DNA of 64,000 bases from Nymphaea colorata. Taxonomy: Eukaryota > Streptophyta > Magnoliopsida > Nymphaeales > Nymphaeaceae. Of this stretch, positions 40,841-54,600 are shown in pieces. Under the pieces are notes generated by a model that ran no database searches, was not told where the DNA came from, and saw only the letters and a list, made by a program, of their open reading frames with translations. The stretch is taken from NCBI RefSeq assembly GCF_008831285.2, contig NC_045139.1:20378412-20442411 (forward strand), read 5' to 3'. Each line of letters begins with the position of its first letter. The stretch's first letter is position 1. The translations under genes and the position numbers were made by a program.

Positions 40841-41650
40841 CTTTTTACTGCAATGGATGGACCCCATAAATCACAATGTGAGAAAAAGCTCCTTGTAACG
40901 TTGACCAATAGGTAAATAAGGTAATCAACACATTTTTTCTGATTGACAATTTTAACAACTTGAAGTTTCTAATTATGCAAATCAAATTTTTATTTGCAAG
41001 AAGAACAACTACTTGTTAATGTGGATCAATGGCTCAAAAGTTGGTGTGAAGTTTCTGTATCTACATCCTGTAACCTAGTGGAAAAGAAAACTTCTTCATT
41101 GCCCATCCCATAACCAATGTGCTTTTTATCCTCTTTACAGACTATATTATGCAAGGATGAAGGTTGCTTTGTTTATTGCCTGATATCACAAATTCAAACA
41201 TGTATGGCATGTTGACAACTAATTGACTAAGAGAGATGAAGCTCTTTTTAATTTCAGGGGCCACAAAACTTTATAATAGATGCTTACTATTATGCCCATT
41301 GTGCATTGCAACTTTTCCATATGTGATGTCAAGCTTTTCCTATTTCCTATTGTAACCTTTTCTAAACATAATACTGGGTGAAAGGTTGAAGATTTCCTTA
41401 ATTGGAATTCAAATGTGTTTAATACACATGTATTAGGAAACCACTGTTGGTCGTGGTCATCTACAACTTTTCAACACTCTCAAGGCTGTAGGGATCTATT
41501 GTGGTTGAAAGTATCTATTAAACTTATGCCAACAGTTAAGCGCAATATTGTTCACTTTATTGCAGATTTGACAAGGCACACTAGATGAGCAATTCGAATG
41601 ATTTCCTTCAGTTTAACTCTCATTGTTCAAGGCTTCTGCTTAATTGGCAT
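40840..41650 (-). pseudogene. Possible decayed copia protease to integrase remnant
   Basis: Read leftward on the minus strand, near 41640 MGMPIKQKP and near 41440 QWFPNTCVL (compare WFPDTGA of copia protease), then VTIGNRKSLTSHM, then near 40880 SHCDLWGPS (compare SDLWGP at the integrase start). The order is right, but every segment is heavily mutated. Confidence 0.4.
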
Positions 41651-42211
41651 GCCCATGTTCTCTGCTGCTTCTCAAAAATTCCACTTTAGTGTTTTTTTTT
41701 TCTCTGATTTAATTTGCCTACAAAAGGGAGCAATCTGCTATACGATCAGGGGACTATCTGTGCCAATGCAAGACATTATGCATCATGAATGTTGTGGAAA
41801 TTCAAGTGTTGTTGCTTTTTTTCCTTCCTCTCTTTTCCTTGACTTGGGAATTGTAGTGACATAAAACAACAATTTGAGAGTTCTAGGTAGCCATTGTTTT
41901 TGAAGAAGACCAAGATACACCAAAATAGTTTTACTGCAATGCATGCAACTGCACACATCAAATCAATGATTTTCTAAACATTCATCCACCTCCTAATTCT
42001 TATCTAGTGTGCTTATTAAATAAATTGCAGTGGCAGATAGTACATGGAAGGAGACTTCAGACACAAAACTACTGCTACAATATCCAAGAAGATAGAAGCA
42101 AGAATGGTCATAGAGCCATTCTTTTTTATATTATTATGTTATTTTTCTGTAACATTTTAATATGTAAATCGTAGGTTGTGCTCTACTAGAGCTCTCCCCC
42201 CCCCCCCATCA

Positions 42212-42246
<35 letters not shown>

Positions 42247-43254
42247 AAAAGTGAATGCTTCTGTGTGTCAAATAATCATCAGAGGCTAAAATTTAATAAT
42301 ATATCTTTAAAATGACCATAAATCATTGCTAAAGCCACCATAACCATTGCACATCATATATAGTAGCTAATATATATTAATATCATTTTATGACTTTTCT
42401 TAACAACAAATTTTTAAATTTTAACTATCCGACACACAACAGCATTGAACAAATATTGTGTGTGTGTGTGTGTGTGAGTAACCCATGATATCATGGGGGC
42501 TTCCACCCCCTCTCATCCACGTAATGAGTAATTCATTGGGCAGGTACCCTCAATGCGTGTGGCCTGGTGCAATGCATTGGGGCACAATGCACTGAGGATT
42601 CTTATGGATGTTTGAACATTTTGGCCATAGCATCCTAAGCCTAGTCCAATGCATTAGAAAGAAACGCAAGGTCAAAAATTATTAAGAAAAAATGACAGTT
42701 TAAATCAGTTAGCACAATGCAGAGAGAAATTTAAATGGAATATGCCCTCAAGAATATACAAAATAGAACAGTAGAGATTTCATAAAATGCTCTCAAAAGA
42801 ATGAGAAATAATGGAAGAAGAAGTTGAACGGTTATTGCTTTTTAAATATGGTCAATAGACTCTATAGCTAATGGTAGTTTTTTTTTTCTTACTTGCTTAC
42901 TGAAAATAGGTATTATTCTTTGATTATTTGTTAGTAAGCTTAAGATTTGTAATTACTTTAAAACTTGTGAGTTATTTTTAAACTATTTCTAGAATTTTTC
43001 AATAATGAATAAGGTTTTTCTCTATTTCTCAAAAAAAAATCTGAAACAAAATAGGATACAATTTTAAAATGTATAATGCTCAGTATTATCAAAAGATAGT
43101 ACCACTGGTTAGGGATGCCAATAGGTTAATAAGAATCTGATTATTGACTCTAAGCTAGAATTAGATAGAATCAATAAAAGAAAAGGGTCCAAATCCTACT
43201 AAGGCAGCTAGATGACCGGTTCCAAACCCAAATGTGAGACCTAAGGAGGATTGT
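41651..43254. other. Gene-free DNA
   Basis: It holds a C run of about 13 bases (near 42197), AT and GT microsatellites (42211-42246, 42460-42478), and short CACTA-like subterminal motifs near 42300-42430 shared with bases 60-200. No gene is seen. Confidence 0.5.
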
Positions 43255-43259
43255 TCGCA

Positions 43260-44166
43260 ACCTCAAAAATTTATTTTGGTCTCTGAAGTGCTTCATAAAA
43301 AAATTATTTTTTTTTAATGAGAGAAAAAGGGACTTGTCAGTCGGTACAAGGATTAACCGTTCTCGACACATTTATCAAGGGTAATCAATTCAAAGGGTAT
43401 GCTTATTCTTGATGCATTTCATTTTTGCTTACATATCTTTTTCTTCTAAATGTTGTGTGGTGTTTGAGAAAGTATTGAAGGTTCGATGTTTCAAATTCTT
43501 GAGAAAGTTTTGAAGAATCATTTGAGAGTGTAAAACATTTTGATTTAGCAAATTTTGAATTGGAAAATATTTACAAATATCATTTGAAAACCTTTGAAGA
43601 TCACTTTTTGAAGCCAATTTAGTATTCTCTTAAGAACTTTAAGTAGATTTGAGATTTTGCTCTAATTCAGTTACCACTTAACTAGAGCTCCATCTCATCT
43701 TAAGTTCTTTTAGAGAGGTGCTTGTGATCATGCGTAATTTCTACTAGTGTGAATGTATGAATGCATTGACCTGCATGATTATAAGCGAATTACTCATTAC
43801 TATCATTACTACCCTAACATTCATATAAAAGCATTCCTACCATCACATACATCTAAGTTTTTCATTTTTATTTATATAATTGTCATAAATATTTTTATGA
43901 AAAGAGAAAAAATTTTGAAAATGGAATAGAGTTGTAAGTCATCAAACATGATTCCAATATTGGATCATTACTTAAATTTTGTACTTTATGAAATCAGCAA
44001 ATGAAAAGTTAAAACCTTAGATGTTGGGAGAAAAATATTCAAAAGAATGGAAAAAAGAAAAGCTTTAATATGAGAGGAATAGGGAGAGAGAGAAACAGAA
44101 AAATATTTTGAAAATCACAAAATAAAATGTTTTTAAAAGGGAGAGAGATGTGTATTCTTATACGCA

Positions 44167-44220
<54 letters not shown>

Positions 44221-44436
44221 TATGTATGCACATAGGTATATAAAAAATCATGAAAAGAAAGTATTAACACTAATGAAGAGGGAGAAGAAGATTTCAGAAA
44301 GAAAGAGAGAGATTTTAGAGAGAGAAAGATTTTAGAGAGAAAGAGAAGAATACGTTTTTAAAAAGAGACATTCATTTATATGTACACGTATATAAAAATT
44401 TGTAAAAAATATGTTAAATCATAAAGAGAGATAGTC

Positions 44437-44485
<49 letters not shown>

Positions 44486-46106
44486 ACATATACATACACA
44501 TATGCTTTTATGAGAGTTGGAATAAAAAAAATAACATGAAAATATCCCACTTCAATTTTTCCATGTAGGCTGGAAAGGAACTTGGGTTCGTGCAAAAGCT
44601 TAGGCTAAGTCTCCAATGCCTCATCAAAGAGGGTTCTTACTTCCGAAAGTATTTTGAAAAACATTATTTCAAATATTTTTATACGTGAGCATAAAACCAT
44701 GTTTATTACAAAAAAATATATTTTTCTCACCATTAGGTATGAAAGAAAACCAAACACACATGAAATAGAGAGCAACGTAAGAAAGCACTCATTGGAGTCC
44801 CTAATCAGATATTAAGAGAGAAGTTAAATGTGAGAATGTTATAAAGGTGCATTTTAACATGTATATATTTGAAAATGGTGTTTCTCATATTGAAAAAATC
44901 TCAACTTCAAAATCAATATAATAATATTATCATGCTCCCTTGAAGAGTTTAAACTTGGAGAAGCTTGCTCCCAAGGTTGGAGATGAAGAAGAGAAAAATT
45001 GAGAGAGAGAGCTAGAGAAAACCTCTAATCTTCAAATGAGAAAGTATTAGAGGTTCTCCAAGAGTTAGTTCATGCCAAGATTGTGAAAGTATTTATAGAG
45101 AGTTTTGGAGCTAAAACTCAAAATTTGATTTTTTTTTTTTTTTAATTTATCAATATTTTCATGCGAATTACAAGTATTTTTGAATAATTTTATTTATTTT
45201 TTAAATAGGCTTTGACCAAGTGAATTGCCCTTAGCCTGCAAATGCCCATTTGGGGTTTGGGTAGGGCTAACGCCCATCCAAAAGTACCAACCCCCCTTAA
45301 AGGGCGGTTTTTAGCTGAAAAGAGGACCCTAGCTCGACGCTATTATGCATGACAAGTGCGTAGTTGCGTCTAGCGCTTCTGCCATGCACAGCGCATGTGG
45401 TCAGAGCATGCGACGCGCCAGCGACACGTGATCACGTCACGCTTAATCGCACAAGCTCAACGTCACTCGCATGGTTCCAACGAGCATGATGTGCGCCAGC
45501 ACCCAATGAGATAGGGGGCGAAATGCCCCCTTACTGTCTTGTTTGGACCAATAAGGGGTGAATTTGGCTTCCAAGGTGTCCATTCATAAAAAAAACATAA
45601 AAATCATTTTTTTAAATGTGTATCTAAAAAAGATAAAAATGGTTTTTGTTACAAATGAGGCTGACTCCGCTTTGAGTGATTCTGGGCTCGTTTTAAATCT
45701 GGATTGGGTCTGATTGGTCGTCGATACGTTCTAGTGCATGGTTTAAACTCAAAAACACATTTTGGCATGAGAACGAAACATAAAACAAAGGGAATGTCCA
45801 CCTATACGTGCACGGCACTCAAATTTTGTTGTTTTGATCTTAGCTTTGGATTTTGAGTTTAAAATTCTCAATTTGGATCTAGGCTTTGGTTTTAGATCTA
45901 ATTTTAATTTGAGAGTTGGATTTTGAATTTGAATCTTACGTTTGGACTCAGACATGGGTCTAGAGATGCGTTTTGGATCGAATGGCCATGAATTTGTTAT
46001 GGGTCTTTGTTGGGCTTAGGGTCTAAAAATTAAATCCAAATAACTGAGACTTTTGTTTGAGTGAAATGGAATACATTTTTTTTTGGAAAAATTTGTTGTG
46101 ATAACA
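43260..46106 (-). repeat. Solo LTR of the gypsy-type family, copy C, 2,847 bp
   Basis: It reads TGTTATCAC to GCGAACA on the minus strand and is flanked on both sides by the perfect 5-bp duplication AGGAT (43255-43259 and 46107-46111). No internal sequence adjoins it. It matches the reverse complement of copies A and B. On the minus strand the TATA region is near 45092. It contains AT microsatellites (44171-44216, 44441-44476) and a GC-rich patch (45290-45500). Confidence 0.88.
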
Positions 46107-46111
46107 AGGAT

Positions 46112-48289
46112 CCAACTGAATTGCAAGTGAGGTTATGATCCTCCTGTGTGAGTCGAATGAACGAAGATCAACTAGGTTCAACCTAGCAAATAGTAGTCTG
46201 AACCATGAAATACGAGTGCTTTACAACCCAATTTACATGCACAGATCATGTTAGACTTGCATTAAAAAGGCATATCAAATGAAAATGAGAAAACAAACTC
46301 TAAGATGAAATTATATGGGATCAAGATGAATGACTTAGAACGTCTATGTACAAGCTAGCAAAGAATCCCATAAAGGTCTTCAATCAAACAAATGCCCACC
46401 CAGGTTGGAATTAGGATTAAAATTTTGAAGTTGAAATAGTGGAGAGTTCAATACCAAGACTGTGTTTGTAGTGGCACAAGAGTGTGTTTGTGGTGGCAGG
46501 ATCAGTCATGAGTTGGGTAACCATAGTTTGCCCATCAAAGAGTATCAATGACAGGTAGAAAGAATGAGGGGCTAGAAAATCTAAGTATGGGCAGCATCAA
46601 AAACCAAGCTAAACCAGAGAACGTTAAGTGCAAGGATTTTGATACTTCCATACTCAACTTTTCCAACTCATTCCACCTACCATCATCGCCAATGCTTTTG
46701 GTCATCTTCCTTGATGCAAAAAGATGGATAGAATAACTTAGACAAGACACGAGAGAAATAGAAGGCAAGAAAAGTTGAGTATGAGCATGCATAAAAGAAA
46801 AGATTATGAACCAAGTTTTCAAATCTCATTCAATATTCTACACGCAACTGGACTCTTGTTTTCTCCAAATGAAAGAGAAAAAAATGGCCCTCTCCCACAC
46901 TTATATAACAAAAAATTGAGCCTTAGTAGGTTCTGAGAAACTGTGCTGCACATGATATTGTAAAACAACTTACACATAATTGGAAACTTTGTAAAATTAT
47001 ATAAATGAATAGTTAAAGAAAAAGATTGTTTCCATTGGAGCACATGTTTCTATAAAAAAGTGTAAACTTTCTATCTTTGCTTTTTGGTATTTCTATGTTT
47101 AAATTTAAAATTCATTACCATGTGAGAAACAAAATGAAAAACAAAAAGAGCCAGACATTATTGCCCTCATCAGCTATCCATTTGACAAATAAATGCTGAA
47201 CCATGATTCAGTTTAGATACACATATTCACACACACACATGGTAGATGCAATCGAAAATAAATATAAAGGAAATCAACACCATATGCGCAACTGGTTTTA
47301 CATTGATATATATAGACGAGTACAAAATTGTGCCAGGCCTAAATCTAATTAAAAGGTGGATCGTTTTTCTTTGTAACACATCAATAAAAACAAGGTTGGC
47401 CCCAAACCCAAGATTTTGACCTCTCGGGAATTTCAAAGTTTCTGAACTCGGAAATATGTTACTCCAAATCAACCAGAAACACTTTTAGGTGGGCGGGATG
47501 AAACCCCACCACCGAGTGAGAAGCTGAAGCCCCCCTCCTTCTTTCTAATCCTAGGGCCCTAGAGCAGCAGCAAGATGTAAATGAACTTACATTTACTTTC
47601 TTCAACTCAAGAGACCAACTTCTGTAGTATAGAAGAGTAGCACTCATGAGAATCAAATTGATGACTGATCTCTCACCAAGCTCCATATCAACCACGAACA
47701 CTTGAAACTATATTTTTGAACCAACAGAACAATGTATTCCAACACATGTTAGTTCACTTTCAAGCACGACACATGTTAGTTCTCCCCAACTTTTTCCGGC
47801 AATTTGGCTATGCCCAAACAATTCCCGACAATAGAGAAGTCTACTCGGGTTATGTAAGTATGAACCCTAACAAAGAACGATGTCTAGAAATGGCCAAAAT
47901 ATTCATGCTAATTAAATCAAAAGACCCCTCTCCCTATAAGGGTAAAAATGAAATATGAAAAAGTTGCATCTTATAAATTACCAAGATGCCTCGCTATTAA
48001 AATGTGGGAATCCCATGTTAGAAAGCATCTCACCCCTTTTTCTTTGTGTTTAACAAAAAAAGTTGCCATGGTATTTAAGCAAAGCAATTAAAAAAACTCT
48101 CTTGAATAGACAATGAACTGATATATATTGTAGAAACATGTAAAAGGAAAATGTAATTGCAAGATTACACTGAGGAGAATATCGTACACGAAATATCGTA
48201 CACGAAATTGGACTCCTCCAAAGAGAATTATATCGATGAAGTTGGAGAAGCTTTGATGGCAATGGAAATTTTCGAAGCACTAAAAATTG
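46112..48289. other. Upstream region of ARP2, no gene recognised
   Basis: Scattered short ORFs on both strands have no recognisable family. The stretch at 47460-47580 is locally GC-rich. No second gene divergent from ARP2 is visible. Confidence 0.5.
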
Positions 48290-48578
48290 AAACGGATGGA
48301 GGAGGACAATGGAGGAAGAGGACATGCAACGGTCCATTGCGGCATCGAGATCAGACGCTTAGCTGACGCGAGAAGTCGACGCGCTCGAGCGCCGAGATAG
48401 CCGCAAGGGGGTTCTACGCCAAATGCCCTGCCCCGCGCTTAGACGGGAAAGTTTGTGACGGGGAGGGTCTCGTTTTCTTACGATATTTCAAGACTGCGCC
48501 GCGCCCAGCTGCTAGGCGAAATCAGAAGCCAGTGCTCGTTTCTTTCCTTTCTCATTTTCTTCGACGGGATCATCGACC
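48290..48578 (+). promoter_or_regulatory. ARP2: Probable ARP2 core promoter and 5' leader, GC-rich
   Basis: The 290 bases before the ARP2 start are much richer in GC and CpG than the surrounding AT-rich DNA. The last 60 bases are a pyrimidine-rich stretch typical of a plant 5' leader. I see no clear TATA box, which fits a broadly expressed housekeeping promoter. The transcription start cannot be placed from sequence alone. Confidence 0.4.
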
Positions 48579-48620
48579 ATGGACAACAGATCGGTGGTAG
48601 TGTGCGACAACGGCACCGGC
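48579..48620 (+). CDS. ARP2: ARP2 exon 1
   Basis: This exon encodes residues 1-14 and ends after DNGTG, inside the first nucleotide-binding loop. The donor is GTAATC at 48621, and the intron opens with a CT repeat. Phase 0. Confidence 0.93.
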
Positions 48621-48621
48621 G

Positions 48622-48661
<40 letters not shown>

Positions 48662-51600
48662 ACATATGGGTATTTATCTATCTGCGGGTGGTGTTGGAAA
48701 TCTGAAGATGGATTTTCATTTATCATGATTATTCGATTTGCTGGTATTCCGTGGTAATGAAAGCTTTGGATATCCTCTTTATCAAGGTGTTGATCATTCT
48801 AGGGTTCAATGGATTCTGTTTGACACTGGACCCGGTCGAATTATAGGAAACCATGAATAGCTTACGTTTCCTCTCTGTTGTGCTGAATTTTCTCTTTGCA
48901 GGAATTCATTGATTTTGTGTGGATTGGTTTTTCAGAATATTTCGTGAGTTTAGCTTTCTTTGGCGAAGGGGTTTAGTTTTGAGTTCATACAAAATTCGTG
49001 TAAACTTTAATATATTATGATGTTTATGCATTTGGTTGAGTTTGCCTGTGCTGTCGGCGGATGGGTTTTAGTTGCTTATCTTTTGATGGACAATTTTGCA
49101 TCATTTCAGTTTATATCATAATCTTACATAGCGCAATATAGATTGTTTGCGTCTTGTTCAGTAGGTTGTTTAATTGGGTATGCAATACAAAGTGATTATT
49201 ATTGATGTCTTTGTTAAATCGGCGATGGAATTTAATCCTTTCAGACTTGTCTTAATGTTTTTTAACGTCACCATTGTGGTGACCTGTGAAGTCTATCTTT
49301 ATCAGGGTCAAAAGTGGGTTACGTATTACAGTACGTGGGGTGGGAGGGACAAGGTTATTAATCATCCCACGAAGTTTAGTTTTAGTTCTATATGTCAGAA
49401 AGTTACTTCTTTCAGCTTCTGCGTACTGTGTTCTATGCACCTATAAGTCGAACAAGAAAAATCACACAGTGGGCTACTACTACTACTAGTGTAGTGAACG
49501 GTTGGTCTTCGTAACATACTCATTCAGTTATACTTACATTTGATTAACCTATCAATGGTTTCATATCCCCTGACCAGCTGTTGTAGCTTGCTGGTAGAAA
49601 ATGGAGACAAGCATGTTTTGTGAATCGATTTACACCTGCAGTTGATATGCATTTGATTTTTCACACTGAAGTTTGAAAGAGCAATCCCTTGAAATAGTTT
49701 CTACTGGGATCACATTCTAATGGTCTCAGTGATGTAATTAAACCAAGTCTGGGATGTTTAGCTGATGAAACTTTAAATTTGGTTTATCAGTATGTTAAAT
49801 ATGGTTTAACCTTCTGCCACAATTCCTCCAAGGAGAAGGGAAAAATGTGGCCTAACTGGAACATTATTGGGAATATCACTGCATCAACTTCTATATTATA
49901 TGATTATGTGCTTCCACAATTCGTGTAACCCAAATTGATCCATTACTCAGGTGGAGGCATAAATTGTCGTGTCACTAAAAGGATTCAATCAATCCGTAGC
50001 ACCTTTCAATTTTTTTCTTTTTCTGTAAATATTTTCATGATTCTGTCATTATGCTTATTTGAGTCATTACTTTGTCAGATATGACAATTTACCTGTACTT
50101 TAGGATTTACATAAAGTCTGTATATGCTTTAACTTAGTTCATTTGTATTTCTGCAGTATGTAAAATGTGGATTTGCTGGAGAAAACTTCCCAACATCTGT
50201 ATTCCCTTGTGCAGTAGGTCATCCCATGTTACGGTATGAAGAATCATTGACAGAACAAGAATTGAAGGTCATTTAACTTCCTTTTTCCTACAGTCCCAAT
50301 ATTTTGTTTATAAGAGGTCTTGACAGCTATATAAGTACCTTGTCCTCATTAGCTTAAATTCAGAGTATGTATTAGAACCATTTCATGTAAATTGGGAATT
50401 GATTTTACATGATAGTAGGGAGACACATCAGGATCAGATAATATATGTATTTTCCTGATCAGGGAATTCAAAAGGTTTTTTTGGTAGTTACCTATTTATA
50501 TTAGCTACTTTCTAACTTTCCTGTATGCCAGCAATATATAAAACATAGAAAAGTTGCCACAAATGCTGGTAAATATGGTGGAAGTGTGACTTTTAAAATT
50601 TCTACAAGATCATGGGTTATCCAGATTTTGTATCATAGTTCCAATAGTGCTAACAGCTTATGTGGTAGATGGTTGCAAAAGGAACAATTATGAGTTGAAT
50701 TACTAATACTTGTTTGAACATGAAATTCAGAGATACCTGTCAATTTATTACTTGATTTCATGAGTGATCAGTTTGGTAATTGACTCATATACCACAATGG
50801 CAGCATACATGCAACTTAGATTAACGTTCATGATTCTCTCAAGATAAGGATCACTGATTCCTTTTCCTTTCTGGTAAAATCAAACATATGACATTGTTCT
50901 AGTTAATTTTCCCCCTTATAACGTAGAAATTTAGTACTTACTTTCCACGGTGAATTTTGTTAATGCCTATACCAATATGTTACCATCATTTATTGGAAGA
51001 TTTTGATCATAACGTTCAGGACATTGAGAATCTTTTTCAAATTGCACCCGTGTAGAAAAGTAGGATCGAGAATGCAAAAGAAATCGAAGATCAATGTAAC
51101 GTGGAAAACCCTCGAACTCGAGGGGAGAAAAACCACGAACGGGGGGAGTTCCGGCGCTTACTAGCTGCCGGTACCTCACTCTCTTAATTTTTCTCATTCA
51201 AATAAAAAAGGGGTTACACGATACTTAAAAGAAATACATGAAAAAAATGGGTCGGACAAGATCCAGACCCAGACCTGAACACACATATACGTCAACACTC
51301 CCCCTCAAGTTGGGCATAAATATCGAACATGCCCAACTTGGATACATTCCTCTCAAACAGAGTCGAAGGTAAAGCTTTAGTCAGAACATTAGCAGTTTGG
51401 TCTTCAGACTTCATGTATGGAAGAACCAATTCTTTAGCATCAATTCTCTCTCAAATGAAGTGACAGTCAATCTCAACATGCTTTGTTCGGTCATGTAACA
51501 CAGGGTTGTTGGCCAAGTTGATCACTGACTTGTTATCACAATACATCTTCATTGGCCCTTCAATCTCTATACCAATATCAGTCAACAATACTTTCAGCCA

Positions 51601-54600
51601 TAGTAGTTCAGACACTCCCATAGCAACAGCTCTGTATTCATCTATGTCACACGGATACGGCAGAATGGTTCAAGTACCGGCGTCGACACGCCGACACGGG
51701 GATCCCGACACGGCGATACGGCTGGATACGTTTTGGATCGGGTCTGGGTCAGACCCGATCCAAACCACTTTTATAACCGATTTTTTAACCCGTTTTGTTT
51801 TACGCATTAACACTTACCCTCGACGGTCGACCTTCCTTTACCCTCGACGGCTTCCGCCGCAGGCTGGCAGCACAGTTCGGCAATGGCGGGCGACGGCGAC
51901 GACCTCCGGCGACTTCCGGTGGCGTCCGGCGGCAGCCGGCGACAGACAGGTAAGTGTTTCTTTTGTCTATTATTTTCGATATTAGAAGTTAGGGTTTCAA
52001 CTTTTATTTGGGGATTTTTTAGATTGGGTATTTCTTGCCGATTTGGGGATGTTTTTGGTTTAGAATCATATTCTTCAATGCTATGTGCGATGTTTTATTT
52101 CACTGTTTCATAAATTTTATGTTCATTATACGTTTTTTCCATCTTTTTTTTATGTTTAATGTATATTGGATATTTCTTGCCGATTTGGGGATGTTTTGGT
52201 TTGAAGATTGGACGGTTTAGAATCATATTTTTCATCTTATGTGCGATGTTTTATTTCACTGTTTCATAAATTTTATGTTCATTATACGTTTTTTCCATCT
52301 TTTTATCATTTTTATTTTTTTTGAATTTAATATTCGCCGTGTCCGCGTATCCTAAAATTTTGAAACTTGCCGTATCCCCGTACCCGTACCCGTACCCGTA
52401 TCCGTGTGACATAGGTATTCATCCACTGCACTAGAGTGGGAACAAACATCTTGTCTCTTTAGATACAGTACCCTGAGGTTGATCTCGTAGTATCAACACA
52501 GCCAGCCCAGTTAGCATCAGAATACCCTTCAATCTCGAAAGGACCTTGTTTTGCATATAGGAGCCCCTTGCTGGGATTCCTCTTCAAGTAACACAAGATC
52601 CTGTCAACTGCCTTCAGGTGAGTCTCGGTCGGAACATGCATGAACTGACTCATAACATTCACAGCAAAGATAATATCAAGTTTGGTTAGAGTAAGATAGA
52701 TTAACTTCCCAACCAGACATATACCTCCCCTTGGCCTCTTCACAGAGAGGTTCTCCAACTTTAATACTGAGCTTGTGCTCAGTATCTAGAGGAGTAGAGG
52801 TCGGTCTGCACCCTAGTTTCCCAGTCTCCTTTAGTAAATCTAAAGTGTACTTTCGTTGATTTAACACTAGGCTCTTGCCCGATCTAGCAATTTCAATACC
52901 AAGAAAATATCTTAGTTTGCCAAGGTCCTTGAGATCAAACTCAACAGTCAATAGCTTCTTTAATTTTATTATTTCGTTCTCATCATCACCTGTAACAATC
53001 ATATCATCAACATACACTTAAAAAAGAGTAACTTTATACTCTTTCCTCTTCACAAAGTGTGTATGATCTCCATTTTCTTGATTATACCCATATCGTCTCA
53101 TAACTTGCCTAAGTCGTTCAAACCGTGCTTGTATACACCTTCTCTTCAAGGTCGCCATTAAGAAACGCATTCTTAACATCTTCCTGTTTCCTCATATCCT
53201 GGAGGCATACCCATATACATCTTTTATTCAAGGTCGCCATTAAGAAACGCATTCTTAACATCAAGTTGATACATTTTCCACTCCCTTATCACAGCTAAAG
53301 AGGTAACAACTCTAACGGTCTTCATCTTTGCAACTGGAGCAAAAGTCTCTAAATATTCAATTCTATATTTCTGATTGAATCTCTTGGCAACAAGGCGAGC
53401 TTTGTACCTATCGACACTCCATTTGGCTTGTACTTAATGGTGTAAACCCATTTGGATCCAACCAGATGAGTCGCTTCGGGGATCTTTACCACCTCCCACG
53501 TTCTCTTCCTCTTCAGAGCTTCCATCTCTTCTCGCATTGCATGGGTCCACTTGGAATCACTCTGAGCCTCAGCAACAGTCCTGGGAATCACAGCCAAAGA
53601 AAGAGATGGTAAAGATTTGAGGAGGATCGATTGGTGTAGCTCGACCTCGTGCTATAGTTAGTTAATGTGGTTCTAAACCGTTCCTATGTACCAAAAAAAA
53701 GAAAGAGATGATATAAAGTAATAAAACATCTGTAGTCATTGTTCAGTTTAGAATATGATATGAAATTGCCAATATGGTGTTGAGTACCTGACCTGACACC
53801 CTTCCTAAGGGCAATGGGTAGCTCTTCATTGACAACTTCTGTCTGGAGCTCATTTTTAACTGACTCCTCCCAAGCACGACTTGGGTCATCCAAGGAAGAT
53901 GTAGCATTGGGATTGAGAGTAGAATTCTTTCCAGTCGTAGGCAATCTTTGCCGAAAGTAAACCTACCCAAACAAGTGGTTACGTTCCTCTACAGTCCTAG
54001 TCCAACAACCTTCATCCTTCTCATGTTCAGGAACATCAGTGACTGTAGCTTGACTCTCTTCCCGTTTGTAATCCAGAAAATCTGTGAATTGAATTTTTTG
54101 ACTCGGAGAATACTCTGCCCTTCACATAGACTTCTCCCCGTGAAGAGGATTCTCACCAAAATAGGAGGCATGTTCCAGAAAAGTGACATCCTTGGTGACA
54201 TAGATACAACCAGTAGAGGGATCAAGGCACTTATACCCCTTTTGAGTGGGAGAATAGCCTACAAAAACACCCTTAATCGACCAAGGATCTAGCTTTTAAC
54301 ATTATGATTGTGATTGTGAATAAAGTAAACACAACCAAAGACCCGAGGTGGAAGAGAAAAGGGCTGACGACTCTCTGGTAGCATAGAAAAGGGAATCTGC
54401 CTATTAAGCACACAACTAGGCATACTATTGATTAAATATGCACTAGTGAGGACAACATCACCCCAATACTGTTTTCGAAAATTCCTTTGAAACAAGAGGG
54501 CCCTGGTGACATTAACTGACGGTTCTTTTTCTCAGCCACCCCATTTTGGGGGGGGGGAGTATAACTGCAAGATGTCTCATGAACAATCCCCTTTTTTCGA

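Noticed and set aside
47459-47701. Possible SINE (GGTTTCATCCC as a B box)
   Set aside because: No convincing A box at the right distance, no poly-A tail and no target duplication.
48157-48366. 69-codon ORF just upstream of ARP2 as a small gene or upstream ORF
   Set aside because: No recognisable family. The reading includes a short local duplication (ATATCGTACACGAA twice) and ends before the GC-rich leader.
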